In this document: positions 1 to 10,433 of the stretch, in pieces
Layout of the letters: the number at the start of each line of letters is the position of its first letter
Numbering within the stretch: position 1 is the first letter of the stretch
From: Talpa occidentalis
Lineage: Eukaryota; Chordata; Mammalia; Eulipotyphla; Talpidae
Length of the DNA stretch: 64,000 bases
Assembly (NCBI RefSeq): GCF_014898055.3
Contig: NW_023601212.1
Location: 32,476,329-32,540,328 of the forward strand
Reading direction: 5' to 3'
Made by a program: the position numbers and the translations under genes
The notes under the pieces: model-generated
The model's input: the letters and a program-made list of their open reading frames with translations, nothing else
Database searches by the model: none
Told to the model about the DNA's origin: nothing

Positions 1-310
1 ATTTGAAGCCGATTATAATAATTATCGACAAGCTCATCAAGTTTTTGTGTACAAAAGCTGGAATTGTATTCTAATCAACAGACTTAAGATAAGCCATTTT
101 AATCATTTGGAATAGTTTATCAGTGAGTTTCCTCATTTCTTGACAAAAATTGTTTCATGAGTTTTCCCATCTGGTAAGTTTCATACATGGTTTGGCTTGA
201 CCCTCAGCAGTAAGCATATGAAATAACTGGGAAAAGTTCAGAAAAACCAGATTGACAGGTTTGCATGATTATGTTAAATTCTTTATCAAACCTAGGAGGG
301 GTCTCCTTTA
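1..310. other. unclassified AT-rich sequence
   Basis: No repeat, RNA or coding signature recognised. It ends at the Tigger1-like remnant that begins at 311. Confidence 0.4.
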
Positions 311-599
311 CAGGCATACTTTGTTTTATTGCACTTCACAGATTTTTTTTTTTTTTTAAACAAATTGAAAGTTTGTGGCAACCTCTGTTGAGTGAGACTA
401 TCAACACCATTTTCCCAATAGCATATTCTCACTTCCTATCTCTGGGTCATGTAAGGTATGCCTATGTTTTCTTGAGAAATAATGCTATTGCACACTTAAC
501 AGAATATAGTAACGTGTGAACATAACTCATGTGATTCACTTGTGACACTTGCTTTATTGTGGCTTGTCTGAACCTGCAGTTCCTCTGAGGTAAGTCTGT
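311..599 (+). mobile_element. Tigger1-type DNA transposon remnant (internally deleted)
   Basis: The left end CAGGCATACTTTGTTTTATTG and the right end ...GAGGTAAGTCTGT resemble the inverted termini of Tigger1 (Tc1/mariner superfamily, pogo-like). Inside are the recognisable stretches AATTGAAAGTTTGTGGCAAC (left side) and AATGCTATTGCACACTTAA (right side). In the full element these flank the transposase gene. Here they are joined near 451, so the whole transposase is missing and only a ~290-bp non-autonomous copy remains. The expected TA target is visible on the left (309-310) but has decayed on the right. This family is ancient in placental mammals and inactive. Confidence 0.8.
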
Positions 600-1549
600 C
601 CTTCAGGAAAACTTTAAATATGGTTTGCAATTCCTTAGACCAAGGAACACAAGAGACCTGAGGTTTGTGTGGAGGCTCGGAAGGCTCAATTTGAAAGGAC
701 AGGTTTTAAGAACGTAAGAGGGAAAAGGCTCAGTATTAAAGGAGGTTCAGCAGAAGTAGAATGCGTAAGTTGAGATTCTAGAAGAGAGGTCTTTGGGAGA
801 GAGGTCAAAATGGCACTGGAGGCAGGGCCTGAGCACGAACTGCAGCCACACCTCTGGACACAAAGATGTGCGGGATGAAAACGGGCAATCTTGGAAGTCA
901 TTTTATTTTTCCTTAATAGTTATTTGCTTGTTTAATTTAAAATTTTATTTGGCAAAGAGGCAATTCTAGACTCTTGGTTATGTTTGGAGGCTTCCAGACA
1001 GCAATCAAAAAAAGCTTTCTTCCATTCAGTTGTAGCAATTTCAGAGCCATGACCACCCAATTCAATTTTAGGAAAAGCAAGTTTAGGGAGTTCAAAGGTT
1101 CCCCATAATGACAATTGAAATTCTAAATTACTTTTAGTTAAGTCAGTGCATTTAGTTAGAAATGCACACGTGAAAGGACTATAGCTCTGAAACATTAAGC
1201 TGGCAGGGGTTCCTTCAGGAGGAATGACCTTCAGCCATCTCGATGGTTGAGATCCTATTTTGTTCTTTTATTAGCACCAGGAATTCCCAAATGGCCTGCT
1301 CCTCTTTAGACAACCTCCATCTCCACAGGAGATAGGGCCAGAATATTCAGATACCAGCCTGATTTCCAGCAGAATAACCTGTTCCCGGAATGAGAAGGTC
1401 AAAGTGCAGACCAGCACAATTCCAATGATAGAGTCCTTTCTCAGGACCATCTGGCTGAGTGCAATTTCTCAGCATGCTAGCAAATGGCAGCAATCCCAGG
1501 GAGGAAAAATCCATTCCTAAGGAAGTGATGGAAGGCCAATCCTGCTCTA
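600..1549. other. unclassified sequence with a protein-like minus-strand stretch
   Basis: No repeat family recognised. On the minus strand the interval 1195-932 is open for 87 codons and has protein-like composition (for example TEWKKAFFDCCLEASKH). The region just upstream on that strand (1330-1196) also reads like protein but contains stops and is not joined in one frame. It may be a relic of a retroelement or retrogene. I cannot name it. Confidence 0.35.
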
Positions 1550-2035
1550 ATAATGTTAGGGGGAAAGGATGTCCTGAGCTAATCCCATACAGGCTTTGTG
1601 GACTCCACCCCCACTCCAGACTAAAGCCATCAGGTCATTGGAAAAGACAAATCCCATCACCACCAAAGGGAAGGTGGCTGGGACCTGAAGGTGGAGTTGG
1701 GCAGCCAGGTTGGATATAAAAACCAAACACGTGGGCCTTGGTGGGGCTCGCTATCGCTCGCCTCCTGGCTTCACCGCTCCTGGCTGGCGGCCAGCTCTCA
1801 GAGTGCCATTTTGGGATTCCTGATCGGTGGATCGGGTAGGACTCATTTAAAACTTTGTCTCCCACTTTTCTCCCTGAGCAGTACATTTCCTCATTTCCCC
1901 TTCCCTTATAAATAAACCTTTCATTAACCTTTTGTGTGTGCCTGCAGTAGAGCATTGATAAGTCCTTTTAAGCGTGCGGGTGAGGACCCACAGTCAGGCA
2001 CCCCGTTTTGTATCGGGGTTGCTCTACAACAATAA
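1550..2035 (+). mobile_element. solo ERV LTR, class I-like, with 4-bp TSD
   Basis: The LTR proper is 1554-2031 (478 bp). It starts TGTTAGG and ends CTACAACA, so it has the canonical TG...CA ends. It is flanked by the 4-bp direct repeat ATAA at 1550-1553 and 2032-2035. A TATA box lies at 1715-1720 and a polyadenylation signal AATAAA at 1911-1916, in the correct order for a plus-strand U3-R-U5. No primer-binding site or gag/pol/env follows, so this is a solo LTR left by LTR-LTR recombination. A 4-bp TSD is typical of gammaretrovirus-like (ERV1) integration. The class call rests on TSD length and layout, not on a database match. Confidence 0.8.
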
Positions 2036-2766
2036 GACACCTGAATTCATAATGTTACAGGGAAGGGTGGGGGCCATCCCGGAACCCCCAGACTGCCTGC
2101 TCTAAATAGGATCTGCCATCTGCCTCATCAAGACAAAACATACTCTAGTGCATTAAGACCTTCAATAAAAAAATAACTTTAATACAGTTAGTTTACAACA
2201 AAGAAAAGAAAAGAGAAAGAATAGAGTTTCCAAATCAAGTATCCAAAGTTACCCAGCCCCTCGTGGGTAAATGCCCAGCCAAACAGGGTTGGCTCAAAGC
2301 AGGACCAATGAGGTCCAAAAGTTTGCCACAAGTATAAAACTCCTCTTGCTCGGAACCCATAAAAAAGGGGCAGATAGGTCCAGGCAAGTATGGAAGAAAA
2401 GGAGCAAAATCAAAACCCTAGTCAAGATAAAGGCTGCCGTTGTCAGCCACCCCATGGGTCTCTCACCCACATCTCTGTCTTTTTCAAGTGTCTCCTTCCA
2501 TGTCCCCCAAGTCTCTGGTACAAGCCCAAAGCTGAAAAGCAAGTGTAGCTTCTTCACATGTCTCCCTGCTCCATGTGACTCCCCCAGGTCTCCTTGCTCT
2601 CCGTCCTTCCTTCTCACAGTCTTTTCTGAAGCTTCTCCTCCCTGCTCAGCTCCACTCTTAGTTAGGGTTGGGCAGGGAACCTGGAACCTCCCCTTTCCCT
2701 GAAGATTACCCCGTTACAAAAAGAAGGCTGCCAAAGGCTGACAGTTTCTGTGAGATAGCCCAAAAT
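2036..2766. other. unclassified sequence
   Basis: Open for 143 codons on plus (2271-2702) and 107 on minus (2617-2294). Both readings are low-complexity Ser/Pro or hydrophobic without a recognisable domain, so I do not call a gene. Confidence 0.35.
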
Positions 2767-2796
2767 TCTGGGGGTACTACTCACAGTACCCCCAGA
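2767..2796. repeat. perfect 12-bp inverted repeat (hairpin)
   Basis: TCTGGGGGTACT (2767-2778) and its exact reverse complement AGTACCCCCAGA (2785-2796) are separated by six bases. This would fold as a strong stem-loop in DNA or RNA. No function is implied by the context. Confidence 0.85.
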
Positions 2797-3185
2797 TAAA
2801 AATAAAACAAGGCCTTACAAAGGACAAATTCTCAATAAGCACTGGAAATAACAATAGGAAAAACGGGGATCTCAAATCCAGGAGAAGAGTCTAGATTCTA
2901 TGATCAATGACAAAGCAATTTGCTCAAGTATCTCCGTGGATACCAACATGGAGAGTTTCCAACAGCTTCAGAGTTTCCAGATATATATCTGACACCCTGT
3001 AGAGGCCACAAAATATGTTGATCTCAAACCAAAACAAGCAATAACTTATTATGCCAACAAATGGGTAATTCAGAAATGACCCAAAAAAGAATATAGCTCA
3101 AGAGAAAGGCCAGCAATTCCCTGTAGCTTTTGGAGGATCTCCTTTATTCTATTTATTCAATGATTGATTGAATGAGTGAGTTTTA
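2797..3185. other. unclassified sequence
   Basis: Nothing recognised. Confidence 0.35.
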
Positions 3186-3263
3186 TTGACTTGTCACTAG
3201 TTTGCATAACTGTATAATTTGGGATTGACTTGTCACTAGTTTGCATAATAGTAAAATTTGGGA
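3186..3263. repeat. 39-bp tandem duplication, two copies
   Basis: Units 3186-3224 and 3225-3263 both begin TTGACTTGTCACTAGTTTGC and end TTTGGGA. They differ only around the central CTGTA/TAGTA positions. Confidence 0.85.
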
Positions 3264-4276
3264 TGTACAGCTTTACACCTCTATGTGTGAATGTACCTCT
3301 CTCAGTCTCCACCAAAAGCTCCTTCTTCCTTCTGCTGGGGTGCATGGGGCAGGACTCTCACCTCCCAGGAAAGATGTGAAGGCTTGCTGGGTCCTGTAGA
3401 TTGCTAAATATGCAAATACTAGCACTCTCTTTGTGCCTTTTAACCTCATTTAAATAGGGTTTCTGAATATTAATTTTCACTCCCATCCCAGACCCATAAT
3501 GCTAGTAATTCCTTTCTGCCACAGATACTCTTTAGAGCACAATTGCATCTGTCATATCATTTTTGCATTATGAAAGTTTTGTGGATCAAGGTTATGCATT
3601 GCTTTTCCAGTTTGGTACCTGATGCATTGCAGGAGCTCAAGATACGTTGACAACTTACTAACTAGGATAACTGAGAACTAAAGAGATTGAGAGAATGTAA
3701 GAAAACTTACCAGAATCATACTTCCAGTTATTGGTGGTCATGGTTGGACCCTACACATAAGATCATTTCTCTTCCCCACTAGCAACCTGGTCTGAACTGC
3801 ATCAGTTAAATTTGGGGTTACCCTAAACTGTTTTAACCCATGGGAAGGGTAGGGTGGTGACTTGGGTTCCTGTGTCCAGCAGAGTGAGTTCTTTCCCTAT
3901 CCCCTCTCCCCATACTTATACCTTTGATCTTCAGATGCCTTGGGGCAGGGTGGCCTTGGTGCACTTCCATTCTCTTTCTCTTTAAAGCTTTAAAGCAACA
4001 AAGGTCTGGGAAGAGGAGTTAGTAGTGTTGAGGGATGGAAGAAGAGAGCAGATCTGAACCAGAAAGCATTCAGTTCTGAGTAGCCCAGAGGCTGCTCAAA
4101 GCTCAGTCCTGCTTCTGAAGTTTCCCATCTTCATTACTAAAATCATTTATGTTCTCTTTGTTGGCTAATGTTAGTATCTCAGCAGCCACAGCCACACCAT
4201 TTTCTGGCCCCCACAGACTTGGCTAGCACTATGATGATTTTATGGAGGCATTCATTTCCCTCTGAGGATAATGATA
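3264..4276. other. unclassified unique-looking sequence
   Basis: No gene, RNA or repeat family recognised. Confidence 0.35.
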
Positions 4277-4321
4277 GTGTGTGTGTGCGCGCACGTGTGT
4301 GCACGTGCGTGCACGTGCATG
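4277..4321. repeat. alternating purine-pyrimidine (TG)/(CG)(CA) microsatellite
   Basis: A TGTGTGTGTGCGCGCACGTG-like run of alternating purine-pyrimidine steps. It is a degenerate (TG)n tract with Z-DNA potential. Confidence 0.85.
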
Positions 4322-4520
4322 TTTCTCCTTTTAACATAAGTGATAGAGGAGTTTCCCAGGAAATCAAGGCTGATATGTAAGAATTGTCTATATTCCTTTA
4401 GGGCAGTTTCTCATTCTCTTTTGTAATGGTTGTCAGCACCCAGTGCCCAGAGAAGAGCTAGTATTTCCTTGGTGCTTGCCGATGGAGTTAGTGTGTTTTG
4501 GGGAAGTATCTCTGATGCCA

Positions 4521-5125
4521 GAATTGTAGGTTTTCAGGCCTGGTCTCCCAGCCAGGAATGGATCCCAGGCTGCAGGGGAAGCACTCAGTCCCAGCCACTA
4601 GACCACCACGGGTTGGTGTCTCACGAAGCCGCAGCAGGAACTTCACAGATGCTCAAGCAAGCAGAGAGAAGAGGCAGCTTTGTTTAAAGAAAGAAAAAGT
4701 TTATTGAGGAGAAAAGAAACAGAAATAAAGTGGGACTCCCAGGCCAGGGAACCAGGCCAGGGAGGGGCAAGGAAGCCAAAGTGGAGTCATGTCTCAGGGA
4801 ATACACACCTTTTTCCCCTGATTATTCTAAAGCTCCACCACTCTCCTTGTGATTGGCTAGTTCTCAGATGTCTTACTCACTTCCCTAATGTCTCTCTGCC
4901 CAGAACTAAGTCTCTGTGCCCCAGCCCTTATCTTTCTTCTTTATTGTCCTCAATTTGGGATGCTCTGTTGACCTTAGTGCTGGGGTGTTTGATTAGTCCC
5001 CTTTGGAATTTGTTGTCCTTATTTGTTGTCCTGAATTCTCCTGAAGTCCCTGCAATGTCCTTGAGGCTGCCTAATTATCCCCAACTTGCCCTACTATTCC
5101 TCTTAAGAGTGTTAGCGGGCAGAAT
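4521..5125 (-). mobile_element. solo ERV LTR on minus strand with tRNA-Glu-like segment
   Basis: The LTR is 4525-5121 (597 bp), flanked by a 4-bp direct repeat GAAT (4521-4524 and 5122-5125). Read on the minus strand it starts TGCCCGCTAACACTC and ends ACCTACA, giving TG...CA ends. On that strand a CCAAT box (complement of 4852-4856) precedes an AATAAA signal (complement of 4700-4705), so U3-R-U5 order is correct. Downstream of AATAAA lies a ~70-bp tRNA-like stretch described separately. No internal retroviral genes adjoin it, so it is a solo LTR. The 4-bp TSD suggests an ERV1-like element. The family is unnamed here. Confidence 0.75.
4537..4605 (-). repeat. tRNA-Glu-like segment inside LTR U5
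   Basis: On the minus strand this reads GTGGTGGTCTAGTGGCTGGG... then ...CAGCCTGGGATCCATTCCTG. It aligns along the length of mammalian tRNA-Glu, with a perfect TGGTCTAGTGG A box and a B box differing at two positions (GGATCCATTCC). It sits between the polyadenylation signal and the LTR 3' end, so it is part of the element rather than a separate insertion: no poly(A) or TSD brackets it. It is not a functional tRNA, because the anticodon region and acceptor pairing are degenerate. Confidence 0.65.
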
Positions 5126-5134
5126 GAGGATTAT

Positions 5135-5255
5135 CCGAGTTATCCTCAGTCCTTTGTATTCCCATTGGAATTTTAGAACAAATTCATTGATTTATATTAA
5201 TAATACTGGCATTTTTGTTGGCATTGCATTGAATCTATGAGTGAATGTTGGTTTA
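5135..5255 (-). mobile_element. ancient L1 ORF2 fragment
   Basis: The phrase TTTTTGTTGGCATTGCATTG followed by AATCTATGAG is the antisense of a well-known L1 ORF2 region encoding the segment after the reverse transcriptase core. It is short, decayed and without visible ends. Confidence 0.6.
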
Positions 5256-6737
5256 AAAAACCTGGCTCTGCACTATCTGGGCCTCTCTTTTCTCATAAAC
5301 CCAGGTTATGGAAAGGGGCTGATAAATTTGTTTGCAGTCCCGTAAGGAGAAGAGAGGACTACATTTCAGAGCCTAGGAACTCATTAGAAAGAACAGTCCA
5401 AAATCTATGGGACTTTGGCTGACTTTTACTGACCGCCTGTATTCCCCCAAGACCTACCACTGTTTCTCACTCCTGTGCTCTTTTCCTTCCAATCCGCCAT
5501 GGAGAAATGGTTGCAACACCAAAGTAGCTCAGCAGGCTTCTGGAGGTCATCCTGAAATCTTCTCTGGAAGTCTAGGATAGTTATTTTATATTCATTTAGA
5601 AAATATTTAAATGAGCAGAAAACTAAAACTGAGCCCCAGTATTGAGAAGTCATAGTTATCCTCACTAAGAAGGCTAGCAAAAAGATGCTTAACTACCCTG
5701 CCCCCTCCCTGTGAATGGTGAGTTGGGGTTCTGTGACCTACTTTTTGAGTGGGCTGTTGTCTTCTTTCTATGTCTTCATTTCCTTGCTGGGTTGACTGAT
5801 CAGATGGTCAAAAATCCTAGGAGCTCCTGGACCACCATGGATGGTGGCTGGAGGGGGTAAAGATGGCAGACAAAGGATATGATTCCTTTCATCCCTAACA
5901 GGCTCTTTTATTCTAGCAAAAGTAGCTGCAGATCCCCTCCTGAGTTCCTAAACCTCTGTGATTTTCCAAAATGACTTCCACAGTCAGAGTGTCAGCTCCT
6001 GCACACATCTGAGCCCCTTGTGGGCAGTTTTTCCCGCAGCAGGCAGGAGATTTAATTGGTCTATACTTCCCAGTGTTCAGATCTGCTTCCTGAGGGTCAG
6101 GACCCACCATCCCTCTCTCCCAGTTTTCCAGACACATGCCTGTGACCCAAGACAGACTGTATTTTTTTGTCTTAAATTCTATTCTTCCCCTTTATGACAC
6201 ATAATTGGACGATTATAACTACTGTGGGCACCTAATTCACATGCAGATGAACTTGTCCCCGGGAACATTGGTACATTTTAACAAGTAATTAGCTATTTTA
6301 AAAGCTGACTTTCCCCTCTGGAACCTTTGTGTTTAAAGGAGACTGACAAATTGGAATCATTTTCAATGGAAGAAATTTCTTCCTTTCCCTTAGAGACGGT
6401 TTGCATCTCTTTTGGTCACTAAGCACTCACATTTTATTGTTCAGTCTAAAATTTTCCACGAATATTTTTAACTCCCCCTGGCTGACACTGTGATACTTAC
6501 CTGGCTGGTCATTGATCCCCTCTGACCAGGGAACAGTCAGCCTGAAAAGGCAGACACTCCACTGTCAGGGTTCATGCCCCGGAAATTGCAGGAAGTTATC
6601 TGGGCCAGTGAGGTCGCCCAGGATTCCACTCATCCTCAAAGGGCCCATTGTCACCTCACAGGGAAGCAGGTGGTACTTGCGCAAGAAAGGAGAGCTGTTT
6701 TTGTTGGTGGTTTTATGGTTGTTGTTGTGTTATTGGG
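5256..6737. other. unclassified sequence
   Basis: No gene or repeat recognised. Short open stretches are chance-level. Confidence 0.35.
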
Positions 6738-6900
6738 CCATCAGAGATGATTCTGGAGCTGGAAGGCTTGTGCTCCAATCCTGAATTTGCCCCTCTGAAC
6801 TTCAGCTTCTCCAGAAGATGGGTTCAGAAATAGAGCTTCTAGAGATGATTGTGAAAGTTAATGAGGTAGCTTATGTGAGATGTTGAATTGATGTGATGTG
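6738..6900 (+). repeat. MIR SINE relic
   Basis: The order matches the MIR consensus in sense: CTGGAG...GTGCTCCAATCC, then a CCTCTGAACTTCAGCTTCTCC core (the 'cctcagtttcctc' region), then ATGATTGTGAAAGTTAATGAG. Confidence 0.7.
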
Positions 6901-7349
6901 TGGTGCTTTGTGATCGGGTTTTCCAAAGTACCCTGGGGAGTAAGACATTCATTCTTCTAGAATGATGTCAGGTAGATATTACCGGTTAGTATCAGGGGAA
7001 GCAAACCACTTATCCCAAGATATTCTTAGCTATTGAAATATTATCTGAATGTTTTCAGCATTTGTGATGCGTGACTCAGACTGGACAGCAGCAGTTTGAG
7101 AAGGACAATTACACCTCTAAGGAAACCGATGGACCTTTTGTTGTGGCCCGTTTGGTTGAGTTCTTGATATATTCAGAATAAAGGCTGAACATGACTTCTG
7201 TATCAAATGTTTGGATGAAAAGGTAAAACTTCAGGCAAATCCCTGGTTGATTTCAAATACTCAATTGTTTTGCATTATGTGGACAAAACATCTGGGCACT
7301 TACCGCCACAGCGCTGGCATCTGAAAGAGAAGTCAGGAGGTGGCGAAAT
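6901..7349. other. unclassified sequence
   Basis: Nothing recognised. Confidence 0.35.
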
Positions 7350-7800
7350 TGAGCTTGCATTTTCATGTCTGTCTCCTTGCCTGGATTGTCACCATCTCAA
7401 GGGCTGTGGATCGTGCTTCCTTCTATGCCTAGCACGTTGCCTGCAAACAGCAGTCCTCAGTAAATATCGGATTATTTGCTTTGATTCCCTGTGGGGCAAC
7501 CTAAGCTGGTTCAGAGCTCCTGAAACATCTGTCCCTGGGAGGTTGTTCACAGTCTGTCCCTTCAAGTCCCTGGTGCTCCTCCACTCTCCTGCCAGAGGCC
7601 CCCAAGAGGAGCGGCAATTCCAACCTGACTGCTCCCGTGGTTCCCCTTGCTATAATTGTCTTCAGGGCTTTGTCTGCTTGAATCTGCCTGTTGAAATTCA
7701 AGGACTATTTTAAATACATCTTCTATTAGGTCTTCTCTGAAAGCCCATGCAGGATTTGGTCGTAACAATTTCTTTTATTTGCTTGGAAACTTTCAGGCAA
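7350..7800 (+). repeat. L2 (LINE2) 3'-end relic
   Basis: CTCAAGGGCTGTGGATCGTG...CTATGCCTAGCACGTTGCCTG...CAGTAAATATCGG follows the order of the L2 3' end ('gagggcagggact', 'cctagcacagtgcctg', 'aataaatattt'). Further L2-like text up to about 7790 is weaker. Confidence 0.55.
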
Positions 7801-7804
7801 TTCT

Positions 7805-7935
7805 TATTTGTTCCTTGTCGACATCCTGCGCGGTGAGTCAACTTGGCCCATTTTATAGGTGAGAAAATGGAAATTGACAGTCAAGTGATTACATAAGAGA
7901 AATGGGAAAAGCCAACTTCTGATTCTTATTCCAGA
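7805..7935 (-). repeat. MIR SINE relic
   Basis: CCCATTTTATAGGTGAGAAA... is the antisense of the MIR core 'tttcctcatctgtaaaatggg', followed by TGACAGTCAAGTGATTACAT. Confidence 0.7.
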
Positions 7936-8139
7936 TATGGGGTCTCCCTAAACTCTGCCACCTTAGTTTTCCACGCACACACACGTCAGCTTTCAGCTTT
8001 CTGTACGCCAATCTGTATCTTTCAGGATTTCTAAACTTTTCCTGGGTAGGAACTGCTTGCTCACCAAGGTATCTCTCACTGTATTTCTCACAAAGTTTGG
8101 GTTATAAGTTGTTGACTGAGTGTCTAAAGTCCATGCACT

Positions 8140-8485
8140 TAGTGTGAATGTATGTGATTCTGTGTGTGTAATGTGTGCATGTGAGGTGTGTGGTGTGTAC
8201 GTATGGTGTCTGTGGTATGTGTGCATGTGTGTTTGTGTTGTGTGTGTATGTGAATTGTGAGTGGTGTGAGATGTGTGTGCATGCAATCTGGTATGTTTGG
8301 TATGTGTCACATACGTGGTGTGATGCATCCATGTGGGATGTGTGCTGAGTGTATATATGTGGTATGTGATAAGTGTCTGTGGTACGTGGTGTGTGTGCAT
8401 GTTTTGTGGTGCGTGGTGTATATGTGGTATGTGCTTGTGGTGTGGTGTGGTGTGGTGTGGTGTGGGCATATGTGTGTACAGGATA
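8140..8485. repeat. degenerate TG-rich tract ending in (TGTGG)n
   Basis: About 345 bp of irregular GTGTGT/GTATGTG text. It ends in a clean pentanucleotide run TGTGG repeated about five times (8439-8464). Long His/Thr-rich or Cys/Val-rich translations across it are artefacts of the repeat. Confidence 0.85.
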
Positions 8486-10433
8486 TGGATAGGAAGTAGG
8501 GCCAGGAAGAAGAGGGCCCATGTGAGAGTCCCCCAAAACCCAGGCCAGCTTTGCGTGCACTGGTAATAGAAACCTTCCTGAGTTCATCTTTCCCCACTCT
8601 TCTCTCCACCTTTGATTTCTTAATAGCTACCTGCCACCATCTGGCCTCTCTTTATCCCTTTCTCTGTCCCCTCCCGTCTGCTTCCTTGTTAACCTGTTTG
8701 AATGAGAACCAAGACCTTGACAGACTAAAAGCTACCCTCCCCTTTATTTATAGCATCAAGAAACCAGGACTTGTTATGCACCAGCAAATCAGCTTTATTT
8801 AAAAGTTCTGGGAAGAAAAGGATGTACAAAGGAAGGCACACATGTGCTTGCAAACACCATCATACCAGGGTCTGTGCCCTCACACTTGGGAATCTGGCCC
8901 ATTATTCCGAAGAACAACAACATTTACTGTAGCATCAGTGAGATGGCACCCGGTTGATAAAGTGGTTTCCATGGAGATGCTCTGACATGCTTGGCAAAAA
9001 GAGCCAGTTGTGCAGGAAAAAACAAAATGGGAACAGTAGGCTATGTCACAAGAGGTCTGACCCTTCCAGTTCACTTCTCATCGCATCTATCCCTTAGCTG
9101 TGTACAGGCTGGCATTTGGGTCCCAGCATGTCCTCACACTCAGATCTGGTGGGCCCAGGAGAGGTGCCTTCTGCACTGATGGCTTGGGCTGATCCCACAG
9201 GCTTAGTGAGCAAAGGTGCCACTGGCCATGGAGTCCAGAAGAAAAGGATTAGTTCCTGTGGGGATCATGGGAGAAGTGTTTCCATATCTTGGAGGACATT
9301 ACTCCTCTTTCCTGTACTTTAAGCTCTAGCAGTGATGGTTTTCCAAAGGAACATGTCTTTGGGAAGAGATAGAATTGTAAATGAAGGTGTTACTGTTACT
9401 GGACTTCTAGAAGAGAGCAGTAACAGTGTGCCCTTGGGTCAGACAACAGATCTCTCAGGAGGAACAGTCAGGAGGCAAGGCAGTGACATTTGGCTGGACT
9501 GAGTGAGTAAAGCCAGAATGGTGGGTCCACAGTTGTCTTATTCTCAGGGCAATACTGTCCAGAACCTTTCTTCAAAGTCTCTTTTGTCTCCAATCTTCCT
9601 TCTAGTTGGTAACATTTTTTGAGTTCCAGGACTTCTGCATTTTAGAGTGTCTGAAATAAAAACAGTCTTTAATTTTCACTCCTCTCCTTGGAGACCTGCC
9701 AACCCCTTCCCACTTTTCACCCCCCAAAAATTCAAGGATGCAAAGCTGGTCATGTTTCCTGTAGGACATATGGCTCATTACCAAGTGTGGAGAGAAGATG
9801 GTCTTGTGATGGTTCCAAATACATCAAACAAATTTGCTGGCCCCGCAGGCTGTCAGGAGCAGTGTTCCTCAGAGAACAGGTATCTCCCTGACTACAAACT
9901 ACTCAAAAGGTGGCCGTATCACAAGGACGGGCCACACACACATCCAGATTGCTGCCAAACTCTTGCCCAGAGCAGTGTTAATTCAGTGATCCCAAGTGTG
10001 TTGATATTTTTCTTTTTCAAGATGGTCAGCTGAGCTTCATGGGGGTGGCTTCAGGCTGTGTGAGGACCCAGAGGTTTGGCATGTGAAAGAGTTCATGTTT
10101 GCAAGGTGAATGACTCTCTCTATTCTCTCCTCCCAGGAGGTAATATATTATAACTTGCATCAACCTCCAGGAATCCACACTTGTCTTTCCCTCTCTAGGA
10201 TGATTCCACCATCCACCCTAGTGCAAATCAACAGTATTACTTATAAGCTCTTCCTGGTGGTCCCAACTTGCAGTTGGGACTGAGTTGAAAGCTCCTCCAC
10301 TAGACTCTTGGAATATAAACAGAAATAACACATAATTGTTAACCACAAAGAATTTCCTGTTAATTTCCTAAACAAAACACCTAGGAATAAAGGAATAGAG
10401 TTCTCACTTTGGGGTGAGAATGGAAGGATAAAG
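8486..10433. other. unclassified sequence
   Basis: About 1.9 kb with no recognised gene, RNA or repeat family. Confidence 0.35.

Noticed and set aside
2271..2702. A 143-codon plus-strand frame
   Set aside because: Ser/Pro-rich low-complexity text, overlapped by an equally long antisense frame. No homology recognised.
3186..3263. Repeated unit considered as a CRISPR-like array
   Set aside because: Only two directly adjacent copies with no spacers, in mammalian sequence.
7993..8609. Overlapping long open frames on both strands, His/Thr-rich or Cys/Val-rich
   Set aside because: They are translations of the TG-rich simple repeat at 8140-8485, with no domain and no stable flanks.
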